From the NCBI GenBank assembly GCA_035549175.1, contig DASZRL010000047.1, forward strand, positions 1 through 5,551: a stretch of 5,551 nucleotides of DNA, written 5' to 3'. Every line of letters begins with the position of its first letter. The stretch's first letter is position 1. A program made the position numbers and the translations under genes. Shown piece after piece: positions 1 through 5,551 of this stretch. The DNA comes from DASTSN01 sp035549175 (GTDB lineage: Bacteria > Bacteroidota > Bacteroidia > Chitinophagales > Chitinophagaceae). The notes beneath the pieces are model-generated. The model did no database searches, was not told the origin of the DNA, and was given only the letters and a program-made list of their open reading frames with translations.

Positions 1-1326
1 CTGAACGACTTCCAGGCAGATGATCAGCTACGCATAGCCGCCATCCGTGATAAGATAGCAACGGACGACCTGGCCACCATCATCTATACCTCCGGCACCA
101 CCGGCACCCCCAAAGGCGTCATGCTGACCCATCACAACATCGTCAGCAATGTGCAGTCCTGTATCCCCTGTCTGCCCCGTGGGCCTCTTCGTGCATTGAG
201 TTTCCTGCCCCTGAACCATATATACGAGCGCATGCTCACCTATGTATATCTCTTTAGCGGCAGCTCTATCTATTATGCGGAGAGCATGGACACCATTGGA
301 GAAAATCTGAAAGAGGTGAAGCCGCAGATGTTTGTCACCGTGCCCCGGCTGCTGGAAAAGGTCTATGACCGCATCATGCAGAAGGGAAGCGCCCTGACCG
401 GGGTGAAGCGGCGCCTGTTCTTCTGGGCGCACGGCCTGGCCGAAAAATATGAGATCAACCGGACCCGGCCGCTCGCGTACCGGCTGCAGCTGGCTCTCGC
501 CAACCGGCTCATTTTCAATAAATGGCGGGAGGGACTGGGCAACCAGATCAAGTGCATCGTGACCGGCGGCGCCGCCTGCCAGGTCCGCCTGATCCGGATC
601 TTCACGGCGGCCGGCATCACCATCATGGAAGGCTACGGCCTCACGGAAACCTCCCCGGTGATCGCCGTCAACCGGTTCCAGGAGGCTGAGCGTATGTTCG
701 GCACCGTGGGCCCGCTGATCGACGGCGTGGAGGTGACCATCGCCGAGGACGGGGAAGTGCTGTGCAAGGGCCCCAACATCATGATGGGTTATTACCGCCA
801 ACCCGCCCTGACCGCCGAGGTGATGAGCGGGGAATGGTTTCACACCGGGGATATCGGCATGCTGGTGGACCAGAAATTCCTCAAGATCACCGACCGGAAA
901 AAGGAAATGTTCAAGACCAGCGGCGGGAAATACGTGGCTCCCCTGCCCATTGAAAACAAGCTCAAGGAGTCGCCTTACATCGAGCAGGCCATGGTGGTGG
1001 GCCCGGAACGCAAGTTCGTGGGTGCGCTCATCGTGCCCTCCTTCTCCAACCTGCGGGACTGGTGCGCGAAAAATGGAATCCCCTACACGACGGATCCCGA
1101 AATGATCCGAAGCGAACGGGTACGCACCTTTTTCAAGGAGCTGGTCGAAAGTTTCAACAAATACTTCAACCACGTCGAGCAGGTCAAGAAGTTCGAGCTG
1201 CTGCCCTACGAATGGAGCATCCAGACCGGGGAGATGACCCCGAAACTCTCCCTGCGCCGCAAGGTGGTCATGGAAAAATACCGCGATGCCATCGAGCGCA
1301 TCTATGCGGAACCGCCGGCCGCGTAA
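1..1326 (+). CDS. Long-chain fatty acid--CoA ligase (AMP-forming), 5'-truncated by window edge
   Basis: Predicted to activate a fatty acid with ATP to an acyl-adenylate and transfer it to CoA, acting in the cytoplasm or at the inner membrane (FadD-like). The reading frame is open from base 1, so the start lies outside; 441 residues are visible, against roughly 590-600 for full-length relatives, so about 150 N-terminal residues are missing. The ATP/P-loop motif YTSGTTGTPKG is at visible residues 29-39, the adenylate-binding motif GYGLTETSP at 211-219, HTGD at 281-284 and the hinge block ITDRKKEMFKTSGGKYV at 296-312. The ATG at base 121 falls inside the conserved core and is not the real start. 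The C-terminal catalytic block reads GEMTPKLSLRR, where relatives often have TPTLKLKR, so the usual lysine position appears to be serine. The gene ends 9 bp from the stop of the convergent regulator, with no terminator between them. Family assignment is firm; the chain-length preference is unknown. Confidence 0.95.
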   Translation: MNDFQADDQLRIAAIRDKIATDDLATIIYTSGTTGTPKGVMLTHHNIVSNVQSCIPCLPRGPLRALSFLPLNHIYERMLTYVYLFSGSSIYYAESMDTIGENLKEVKPQMFVTVPRLLEKVYDRIMQKGSALTGVKRRLFFWAHGLAEKYEINRTRPLAYRLQLALANRLIFNKWREGLGNQIKCIVTGGAACQVRLIRIFTAAGITIMEGYGLTETSPVIAVNRFQEAERMFGTVGPLIDGVEVTIAEDGEVLCKGPNIMMGYYRQPALTAEVMSGEWFHTGDIGMLVDQKFLKITDRKKEMFKTSGGKYVAPLPIENKLKESPYIEQAMVVGPERKFVGALIVPSFSNLRDWCAKNGIPYTTDPEMIRSERVRTFFKELVESFNKYFNHVEQVKKFELLPYEWSIQTGEMTPKLSLRRKVVMEKYRDAIERIYAEPPAA

Positions 1327-1335
1327 GCGACGCGA

Positions 1336-1974
1336 TCAGAGTCCCTGGGCGTTGATGAAGTTGACGAGTGCCGCCGTGTTCTTGAGGTTGAGTTTTTTCA
1401 GGATGTTATAGCGGTGGACCTCCACGGTCTTCAGCGTAATATCCAGGCGGCTGGCGATCTCCTTGGAGGACAGGCCCTCCTTGATGAGCTGGATGATATC
1501 GATCTCCCGTTCCGTCAGGGTACTCATTCCCGGGAACTCCTTTTCCCGTTCCAGTTCCTGCTGGGCCAGCAGGCTCTTCACCTCCTCACACACATATTTT
1601 TTTCCGCTGGACACTTCCAGGATGGCGGTCAGCATCTCTTCCTTGGAGGAATTTTTCGTCACATAGCCCACGGCACCCATCTGGATCATCTTGCGGGCAT
1701 AGGCCGGCATGGTATGCATGGAGACCCCGATCACCTTGGATTCCGGGGAATACTTGAGGATCAGCTTGGTCGCATCGAAGCCGTTGACCGGCGTCATGTT
1801 CACGTCCATCAACACGATCGAGGGGTGCTTGCTCCTGGCCACTTCCAGCGCCTCTTCGGCGTTGCTGGCCTCCCCGATTACCTTAAACCGCGGATCACTA
1901 TTCAGCACAAAAGACCAGGAGTCACGGATCAGTTTATGGTCATCCACCAACAGGATGGTTATTTTCTTTTCCAT
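1336..1974 (-). CDS. NarL/LuxR-family two-component response regulator
   Basis: A 212-residue cytoplasmic DNA-binding response regulator of usual NarL-family length. The N-terminal receiver domain (about 4-120) has the acidic pair D11-D12, phospho-acceptor D57 in LMDVNM, switch S85, Y104 and conserved K107 in GYVTKNSS, so it should be phosphorylatable. The C-terminal LuxR-type helix-turn-helix (about 152-208) starts with LTEREIDIIQLI and has the recognition region SSKEIASRLDITLKTVEVHR. The start is well fixed: the codon directly before the ATG is an in-frame TAA (1977-1975), and the receiver domain begins at once. No histidine kinase lies beside it in the window, so its partner is unknown. 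It stands alone between the convergent acyl-CoA synthetase and the export operon, with its own candidate promoter at 2032-2000. Target genes cannot be told from the sequence; control of the neighbouring genes would be a guess. Confidence 0.95.
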   Translation of the reverse strand: MEKKITILLVDDHKLIRDSWSFVLNSDPRFKVIGEASNAEEALEVARSKHPSIVLMDVNMTPVNGFDATKLILKYSPESKVIGVSMHTMPAYARKMIQMGAVGYVTKNSSKEEMLTAILEVSSGKKYVCEEVKSLLAQQELEREKEFPGMSTLTEREIDIIQLIKEGLSSKEIASRLDITLKTVEVHRYNILKKLNLKNTAALVNFINAQGL

Positions 1975-1999
1975 TTATGCAATGACTTGAACTTGAGCC

Positions 2000-2032
2000 G
2001 AAAAGTAGCACTTAAAGCGAAGAAGTTACAAA
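2000..2032 (-). promoter_or_regulatory. Candidate Bacteroidota-type promoter for the response regulator
   Basis: On the minus strand a TTTG (2032-2029, at the end of a nine-base A/T run) is followed after 21 nt by TACTTTTC (2007-2000). The Bacteroidota housekeeping consensus is TTTG or TTG at -33 and TAnnTTTG at -7, so only the last base of the -7 box deviates. Transcription would begin near 1994, leaving about a 20-nt leader before the ATG at 1974. The leader has no clear Shine-Dalgarno sequence, as is common in this phylum. A second -7-like box, TATATTTC (2056-2049), lacks a matching -33 element. Assigned by eye only. Confidence 0.4.
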
Positions 2033-2107
2033 AAAAAATTGCGGCCCGGAAATATATTTACCCTCGCGTGACCTGCCGGAACACGCCTAAGTGTATTCCC
2101 TTAGTAA

Positions 2108-2138
2108 GAACCCGCCACCGGGTTGGGGTGGCGGGTTC
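2108..2138 (-). terminator. Hairpin terminator after the tolC-family gene
   Basis: A perfect 12-bp inverted repeat, GAACCCGCCACC (2108-2119) and GGTGGCGGGTTC (2127-2138), encloses a 7-nt loop. It starts 8 bp after the tolC stop codon (2149-2147). On the minus strand the stem leads into TTACTAAG; with the TTC at the end of the stem this gives a short, imperfect T-run. The position right after the last gene of a minus-strand unit supports intrinsic termination. The stem is strong, but the U-tract is weak. Confidence 0.8.
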
Positions 2139-2146
2139 GGGTTGCC

Positions 2147-3598
2147 TCACCAGAGGGGCTTGCCTTCGTAGAAGTCGAGAATCTTGATCCGCAGCACGTA
2201 ATCATACTTGGCGTTGATCTGGCTGATCCGCGCCCGGTCCAGGTTGGTTTTGGCCGTCAGGTAGTCAATGGAGTTGCCCACGCCGTTATTGAATCGGACC
2301 TCGGCGGCCTTGAAGGCATCGGCATAGTTGCTGACCTGGTCGGCCAGGGTCCGGTAGCTGTCGTAGGAGGCGCTCATGTTGATGTAGGCCTGGTCGATGG
2401 CCTGCTGCAACTGGGTCCGGGTCGTGCTGGCGGTATATTCCCGGGTCTTCAGGTTCAACTGCGCGAGCTTGATGCGGTTGCGCTGCTGCAGGGAATTGAA
2501 GATGGGGATGGTCAGGTTCAGGCTGAAGCTCGTATACAGGTTGTTATTGAGCTGGTCGTGGTAGGAAATCTTGCTGGTCATGTAATGATCCTGCTTGCGG
2601 ATGACCGGTAGGTTGCTGCCGTTGACCACGACATAGTCGGAGGACGTGACATCGGTGGTATTGAGATAGGTGCTCTGCGTGGCCACGCTCGAATAATTGG
2701 TAAAGGCATTGCCGTTCAGGCTCAGCCGGGGGAACAATTGCCCCCGGGCCACCCGCAGGGCCCGCTGCGCACTTTGGGCACGCAGGTCGGCGGCCCGAAC
2801 CAGCGGCAGTTCCTGCAGGGCCGTCTGGTAGATCTGGCCCGGGGTGTCGGCGTATTTTTCCGGCAGGTCGGCCGGCTGGATCGGTTCCAGGCTCATGGCC
2901 GTATCATAGGGTATATTCATCAGCTGGCAGAGCGAAACCTTGGCGGTCTGCAGCGCCGCCTGGGCGTTGACCACGCTGAGCCGGTCGCCTGCCAGCAACC
3001 CCTTCAGGGTGGACAGGTCCGAGGGCGGGATGGCGCCCTGGCGGTTCAGGATCTCCAGGCGCTCGACCTGCTTGGCCGACAGGTCAGCCTGGTTCTGCGC
3101 CTGGACCAGCTGGTCCTGACTGCTCAGCACCCGCAGGTAGGCGAGAATCACGTTGATGGTCAGGTTCTTTTTCTGCTGCTCCCAGTCCAGCCGGGACGCC
3201 TGGTAGGCCAGGGCATTCTGCCGGATGGTATTCTGCAGGGCCAGGCCGTTGAACAGGGTCACCCCGGCCGTCAGCCCGTAGGAGGAGGCGTTATAGGACT
3301 GCGTGACCGGCGAGTTGGTAAACGGATCGATACTGCGGCCCTGGTTGAAACTCTCGCCGGCACTGCCGTTCAGGTCAGGCAGCAGATTCAGCCGGGCCTG
3401 CTGCCAGCTGATCTGGTCCGATTTCAGCTGGGCCTCGCTGAGGCGTACGTCCAGGTTCCGGCTGACGGCCGTGTCGATACATTGCTTCAGGGTGTACCGG
3501 GAGGCACCCGCATCCTGGGCCAGGCTCCGCGTCCCGGCGAGGAACAGGGCCAGGCCGCCAATGACTAACATCCTTTTCATTCTACGTGGATTGTACAT
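2147..3598 (-). CDS. TolC-family outer-membrane efflux protein
   Basis: Predicted outer-membrane exit duct of a tripartite export pump, joining the inner-membrane ABC transporter to the outside through a periplasmic adaptor. It has 483 residues, near the usual TolC length. A signal peptide is visible: basic MKRM, a hydrophobic stretch at 10-22 and likely cleavage after SLA (A27). Two tandem OEP repeats follow, about 35-230 and 255-475, with the expected long amphipathic helices rich in Gln, Ala and Leu. The FNQGRSIDPF block (84-93) near the first beta strands is typical of Bacteroidota members as I recall them. A polar Ser/Thr/Asn-rich stretch (300-350) probably forms beta strands and a surface loop. 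The start is uncertain: M1 (3598) gives a six-residue extension MYNPRR, while M7 (3580) gives a more standard signal peptide; neither has a clear ribosome-binding site. It begins 18 bp after the ATPase stop, so both are probably co-transcribed, and it ends in a hairpin terminator. The exported substrate is unknown. Confidence 0.93.
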   Translation of the reverse strand: MYNPRRMKRMLVIGGLALFLAGTRSLAQDAGASRYTLKQCIDTAVSRNLDVRLSEAQLKSDQISWQQARLNLLPDLNGSAGESFNQGRSIDPFTNSPVTQSYNASSYGLTAGVTLFNGLALQNTIRQNALAYQASRLDWEQQKKNLTINVILAYLRVLSSQDQLVQAQNQADLSAKQVERLEILNRQGAIPPSDLSTLKGLLAGDRLSVVNAQAALQTAKVSLCQLMNIPYDTAMSLEPIQPADLPEKYADTPGQIYQTALQELPLVRAADLRAQSAQRALRVARGQLFPRLSLNGNAFTNYSSVATQSTYLNTTDVTSSDYVVVNGSNLPVIRKQDHYMTSKISYHDQLNNNLYTSFSLNLTIPIFNSLQQRNRIKLAQLNLKTREYTASTTRTQLQQAIDQAYINMSASYDSYRTLADQVSNYADAFKAAEVRFNNGVGNSIDYLTAKTNLDRARISQINAKYDYVLRIKILDFYEGKPLW

Positions 3599-3616
3599 GG
3601 TAAGTAGGTTAACGGG

Positions 3617-4279
3617 TTAGGGGGCGATCATGCCGTCCAGCAGGTGGATGATCCGCGACCCGAAGGCTGCGTTCTTTTCGGAATGGGTTACCTGGATGAT
3701 CGTGACGCCCTCCTGGTTAAGCTGACGGAACAGCGCCATGATCTCCTCACCCTGTCTGGAGTTCAGGTTTCCGGTGGGCTCATCGGCCAGCAGGAGCCGG
3801 GGTTTGGCGATCAGGGCGCGCGCGATGCCCACCAGCTGCTGCTGGCCACCCGACAGCTGCGTGGGAAAAAGGTCCTTTTTCCCTACGATCTGGAAGCGGT
3901 CCAGGATATCGGCCACCATGGCCTTGCGCTCCGCGGTCCTGATGTTCTGGTAGATAAGCGGTGTCTCGATATTCTCGTATACCGTCAGCTCATCGATGAG
4001 GTGATAAGCCTGGAATACGAAGCCGATATGCTGCTTGTACAGCTGGGAGCGCTGCTTTTCCTTCAGGGTGTGCACGGGCTGGTCCAGGAAATAATATTCG
4101 CCTTCGTCAAATTCGTCCAGCATCCCGATGACATTGAGCAGGGTGGACTTCCCGGATCCGGAGGGTCCCATGATGGACACAAATTCCCCTTCCCGGACCG
4201 AAAAATCGACATCCTTGAGCAGGAAGGTCCGGTTGATCCCGGTGTTCACCCACTTGTAAATTCCCTTGAGTTGTATCAT
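3617..4279 (-). CDS. ABC transporter ATP-binding protein, MacB/LolD-like
   Basis: A 220-residue stand-alone nucleotide-binding subunit, the usual size for the LolD/MacB-type ATPase class, predicted to power an FtsX-type permease from the cytoplasmic face. All core motifs are present: Walker A GPSGSGKST (38-46), Q-loop Q90 in FVFQAYHL, signature LSGGQQQ (142-148), Walker B LLLADEP (162-168) followed by TGNLNS, and the switch histidine H199 in VTHS. The TGNLNSRQGEEIM stretch is characteristic of MacB/LolD-type ATPases. After the signature it reads LVGIARAL instead of the commoner RVAIARAL; I recall QQQLV in related Bacteroidota ATPases, so this is probably a subfamily trait and not damage. The ATG at 4279 gives the expected N-terminus (MIQLKGIYK). 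The tolC gene follows after 18 bp. The permease lies 203 bp upstream, behind a palindrome and a sigma-54-like promoter, so this gene may start its own transcript. Lipoprotein release or peptide/drug export cannot be separated on sequence alone. Confidence 0.95.
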   Translation of the reverse strand: MIQLKGIYKWVNTGINRTFLLKDVDFSVREGEFVSIMGPSGSGKSTLLNVIGMLDEFDEGEYYFLDQPVHTLKEKQRSQLYKQHIGFVFQAYHLIDELTVYENIETPLIYQNIRTAERKAMVADILDRFQIVGKKDLFPTQLSGGQQQLVGIARALIAKPRLLLADEPTGNLNSRQGEEIMALFRQLNQEGVTIIQVTHSEKNAAFGSRIIHLLDGMIAP

Positions 4280-4313
4280 GATTGGTCGTTTGAATCGTTC
4301 CCCGGCGTGCTAC

Positions 4314-4331
4314 CCGGCCGGCGCGGGCCGG
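4314..4331 (-). other. GC-rich hairpin in the predicted ATPase leader
   Basis: CCGGCC (4314-4319) and GGCCGG (4326-4331) form a 6-bp all-GC stem around a 6-nt loop. Overlapping alternatives exist, for example CCCGG near 4313-4317 with CCGGG at 4336-4340. If transcription starts near 4353, this structure lies in a leader of about 73 nt, some 35 nt before the ATPase ATG. It could affect translation or stability, or just reflect high GC content. Confidence 0.3.
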
Positions 4332-4363
4332 TTATCCGGGCCTGCCTGGGGCCGCTGCGATGG

Positions 4364-4380
4364 TTCAATGGCTGTGCCAA
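4364..4380 (-). promoter_or_regulatory. Candidate sigma-54 (RpoN) -24/-12 promoter for ATPase-tolC
   Basis: Read on the minus strand, TTGGCAC (4380-4374) is followed by TTGAA (4368-4364). The sigma-54 consensus is TGGCAC-N5-TTGCW. Here the full -24 element is present, and exactly 10 nt separate its GG (4378-4377) from the dinucleotide at the -12 GC position (4366-4365). The only departure is GA in place of GC at -12. Transcription would begin near 4353, giving a leader of about 73 nt before the ATPase. The strong inverted repeat upstream, at the usual distance for an enhancer-binding activator site, supports the call. It remains a pattern match by eye. Confidence 0.5.
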
Positions 4381-4422
4381 GACCCAGCCTGCTGTATACG
4401 AACCACTTAGCCATTATTTTAC

Positions 4423-4454
4423 ACACCAGGTGTCCGAAAACGGACACCTGGTGT
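4423..4454. promoter_or_regulatory. Perfect 14-bp inverted repeat, probable activator or operator site
   Basis: ACACCAGGTGTCCG (4423-4436) is the exact reverse complement of 4441-4454, with AAAA between. Each arm holds its own odd palindrome, ACACCAGGTGT (4423-4433) and ACACCTGGTGT (4444-4454), with centres at 4428 and 4449, 21 bp apart or about two DNA turns. Such an arrangement suits a dimeric regulator, or two dimers on one face of the helix. The centre lies about 61 bp upstream of the -24 element, a typical distance for a sigma-54 enhancer site. It could also fold as a hairpin at the 3' end of the permease transcript, but no T-run follows on either strand, so a terminator is less likely. 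Confidence 0.6.
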
Positions 4455-4482
4455 ACGAATGCGTACGTATATGTCGGGGCGG

Positions 4483-5551
4483 CTATTCCGTGCGCAGGCT
4501 GGTTACCGGATTGGCCAGGGCGGCGCGGATGGCCTGCAGGCTGACGGTAGCCAGGGCGATCAGCAGGGTGAGCAGCCCGGCCAGCCCGAAAATCCACCAG
4601 TCGATGCCCACGCGGTAGACAAAGTCCTGCAGCCACCGGTGCATAAAATACCAGCCCAGGGGGGCGGCGATCAGAAAAGCGATCAGCACCAGGCGCAGAA
4701 AATCGCGGCTCAGCAGGCTGACCAGCCCCTGCACGCTGGCTCCCAGCACCTTGCGGATACCGATCTCCTTGGTGCGTTGTTCGGCGATGAAGGTCGCCAG
4801 GCCGAACAGACCCAGGCAGGCTACCAGGATGGCCAGCACGGAGAAGACCAGGGCAATCGTGCCCGCCCGCTGCTCACTGCGGTACATGTCCTGGAACGAT
4901 TCATCCAGGAACCGGTAGCTGAACGGCATGCCGGGCGCCAGGGACTTCCAGAGGCTCCGGACCTGGGCGATCAGCTCCTCCAGGTGGGTCGTACTGACCC
5001 GGAAAGATGCCAGGCCCGTGCTGCTTCCCAGGCGGAAAGCCAGGGGACCGATGGGCCGGTGCAGGGACTCGTAGTTGAAATTATGCACCACGCCCAGGAT
5101 GGTATAGGCACGGATCTGGCTGGGTGTATCCCCGAAGGTGTACAGCTTCCTGCCGACGGGATCGGGGTAACCGATAATCCGGGCCGTGGTCTCGTTGATG
5201 ATCAGCCCGGAGGAATCCCCGCCGAATTCGCGGGAGAAATTCCGGCCCCTGACCAGCTGCATCCCCAGGGTACCGAGGTAATCCTCGTCAATCGTCCAGA
5301 TCTGCATGTCAAACCCGTTTTTCGTATCCATCACGGCCTGGGTGGAAAAGGTGTTGTCGTTGCGCGAGGAGTTCTCCACCGGCAGGAAGGCGCTGAGCGT
5401 ACCCGAGGTCACGCCGGCCAGTTGCAGCACGTCGCGCTTGAATGCCTGCGCCCGGTCGCCCAGGGTATAGGCGCCGTCGATGATGAGTACCTGGTCCTTG
5501 CGGTACCCCAGGTTCCGGGTCTGGATCAGGTGCAGCTGCCGGTACACCACG
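4483..5551 (-). CDS. FtsX/MacB-type ABC transporter permease, C-terminal part
   Basis: Inner-membrane permease of a MacB-like, mechanotransmission-type ABC exporter. The frame is open to the right edge, so the start is outside. A GTG codon near the edge (5550-5548) is not a credible start, because the protein already reads VVYRQLHLIQTRNLGYRKDQVL, an internal segment of these permeases. About 355 residues are visible; relatives with two FtsX halves have about 800, so this is probably the second half. Visible residues about 10-220 form the MacB-type periplasmic domain, including GMQLVRGRNFS (96-106), INETTAR (118-124) and VVHNFNYESL (154-163). Three membrane helices follow at about 231-255, 285-303 and 317-340. 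Between the first two lies EQRTKEIGIRKVLGAS (257-272), the cytoplasmic coupling segment typical of FtsX permeases. The protein ends SLRTE, a common ending in this group. It probably pairs with the ATPase encoded 203 bp downstream. The substrate is not evident. Confidence 0.95.
   Translation of the reverse strand, partial: VVYRQLHLIQTRNLGYRKDQVLIIDGAYTLGDRAQAFKRDVLQLAGVTSGTLSAFLPVENSSRNDNTFSTQAVMDTKNGFDMQIWTIDEDYLGTLGMQLVRGRNFSREFGGDSSGLIINETTARIIGYPDPVGRKLYTFGDTPSQIRAYTILGVVHNFNYESLHRPIGPLAFRLGSSTGLASFRVSTTHLEELIAQVRSLWKSLAPGMPFSYRFLDESFQDMYRSEQRAGTIALVFSVLAILVACLGLFGLATFIAEQRTKEIGIRKVLGASVQGLVSLLSRDFLRLVLIAFLIAAPLGWYFMHRWLQDFVYRVGIDWWIFGLAGLLTLLIALATVSLQAIRAALANPVTSLRTE

Noticed and set aside
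28..1173. 381-codon open frame on the minus strand opposite the acyl-CoA synthetase
   Set aside because: It is rich in His, Gly, Gln and Asp, with no recognisable domain, and is fully antisense to a gene with intact motifs. It is an artefact of GC-biased codon use.
1414..2187. 257-codon plus-strand open frame opposite the response regulator, running through the intergenic region
   Set aside because: It overlaps the terminator hairpin and is antisense to a complete regulator; the His/Gly/Asp-rich product has no family features.
2738..3568. 276-codon plus-strand open frame opposite the tolC-family gene
   Set aside because: Low-complexity Gly/Gln/Arg/Leu composition, no domain, and entirely antisense to a convincing TolC protein. 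The same reasoning covers the plus-strand frame at 2123-2611.
4423..4454. Reading the inverted repeat as an intrinsic terminator of the permease
   Set aside because: On the minus strand the stem is followed by GTAAAATAA, not a T-run, and on the plus strand by ACGAATGC. Some termination cannot be excluded, but the symmetry and the promoter downstream favour a protein-binding site.
3644..4618. 324-codon plus-strand open frame spanning the ATPase, the spacer and the permease end
   Set aside because: It is antisense to the ATPase motifs and crosses the palindrome and promoter region. There is no domain or start context, so it is a shadow frame.
4310..4636. 108-codon minus-strand open frame overlapping the permease end and the spacer
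   Set aside because: It is out of frame with the permease, which continues intact to its own stop at 4483, and its translation has no domain. The spacer is better explained as regulatory DNA.
1..5551. CRISPR array, tRNA/rRNA, insertion sequence or phage features
   Set aside because: I saw no regularly spaced repeats, no cloverleaf or rRNA signature, no transposase and no terminal inverted repeats.

Overview
The window looks like a fragment of a fairly GC-rich Bacteroidota chromosome, probably of the Chitinophaga/Cytophagales type. I infer this from the FtsX-type permease, the TolC protein with an FNQGRSIDPF-like block, a Bacteroidota-style -33/-7 promoter candidate and start codons that lack a clear Shine-Dalgarno sequence. 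No taxonomic search was possible.

Layout. From 1 to 1326 (+) runs the C-terminal three quarters of an AMP-forming long-chain acyl-CoA synthetase, whose 5' end lies outside the window. It converges, with only 9 bp between the stop codons, on a NarL/LuxR-type response regulator (1336-1974, -). A 172-bp intergenic region follows. It holds a candidate promoter for the regulator and a strong 12-bp-stem hairpin that ends the next transcription unit.

From 2147 to the right edge, everything is on the minus strand and forms a MacB-like tripartite export module. Read in the direction of transcription it contains an FtsX/MacB-type permease (C-terminal half only, 5551-4483), a 203-bp spacer, an ABC ATPase (4279-3617) and, 18 bp later, a TolC-family outer-membrane factor (3598-2147). 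The periplasmic adaptor (HlyD/MacA type) such a machine normally needs is not in the window.

The most interesting part is the 203-bp spacer. It carries a perfect 14-bp inverted repeat with an AAAA centre (4423-4454). Each arm contains its own ACACC-W-GGTGT palindrome, and the two copies sit 21 bp apart centre to centre, about two helical turns. About 61 bp downstream on the minus strand is a good sigma-54-type -24/-12 element (4380-4364, TTGGCAC with correctly phased TTGAA). Together they look like an enhancer-binding site plus sigma-54 promoter driving the ATPase-tolC pair separately from the permease. This is inference from sequence pattern, but it is specific and testable.
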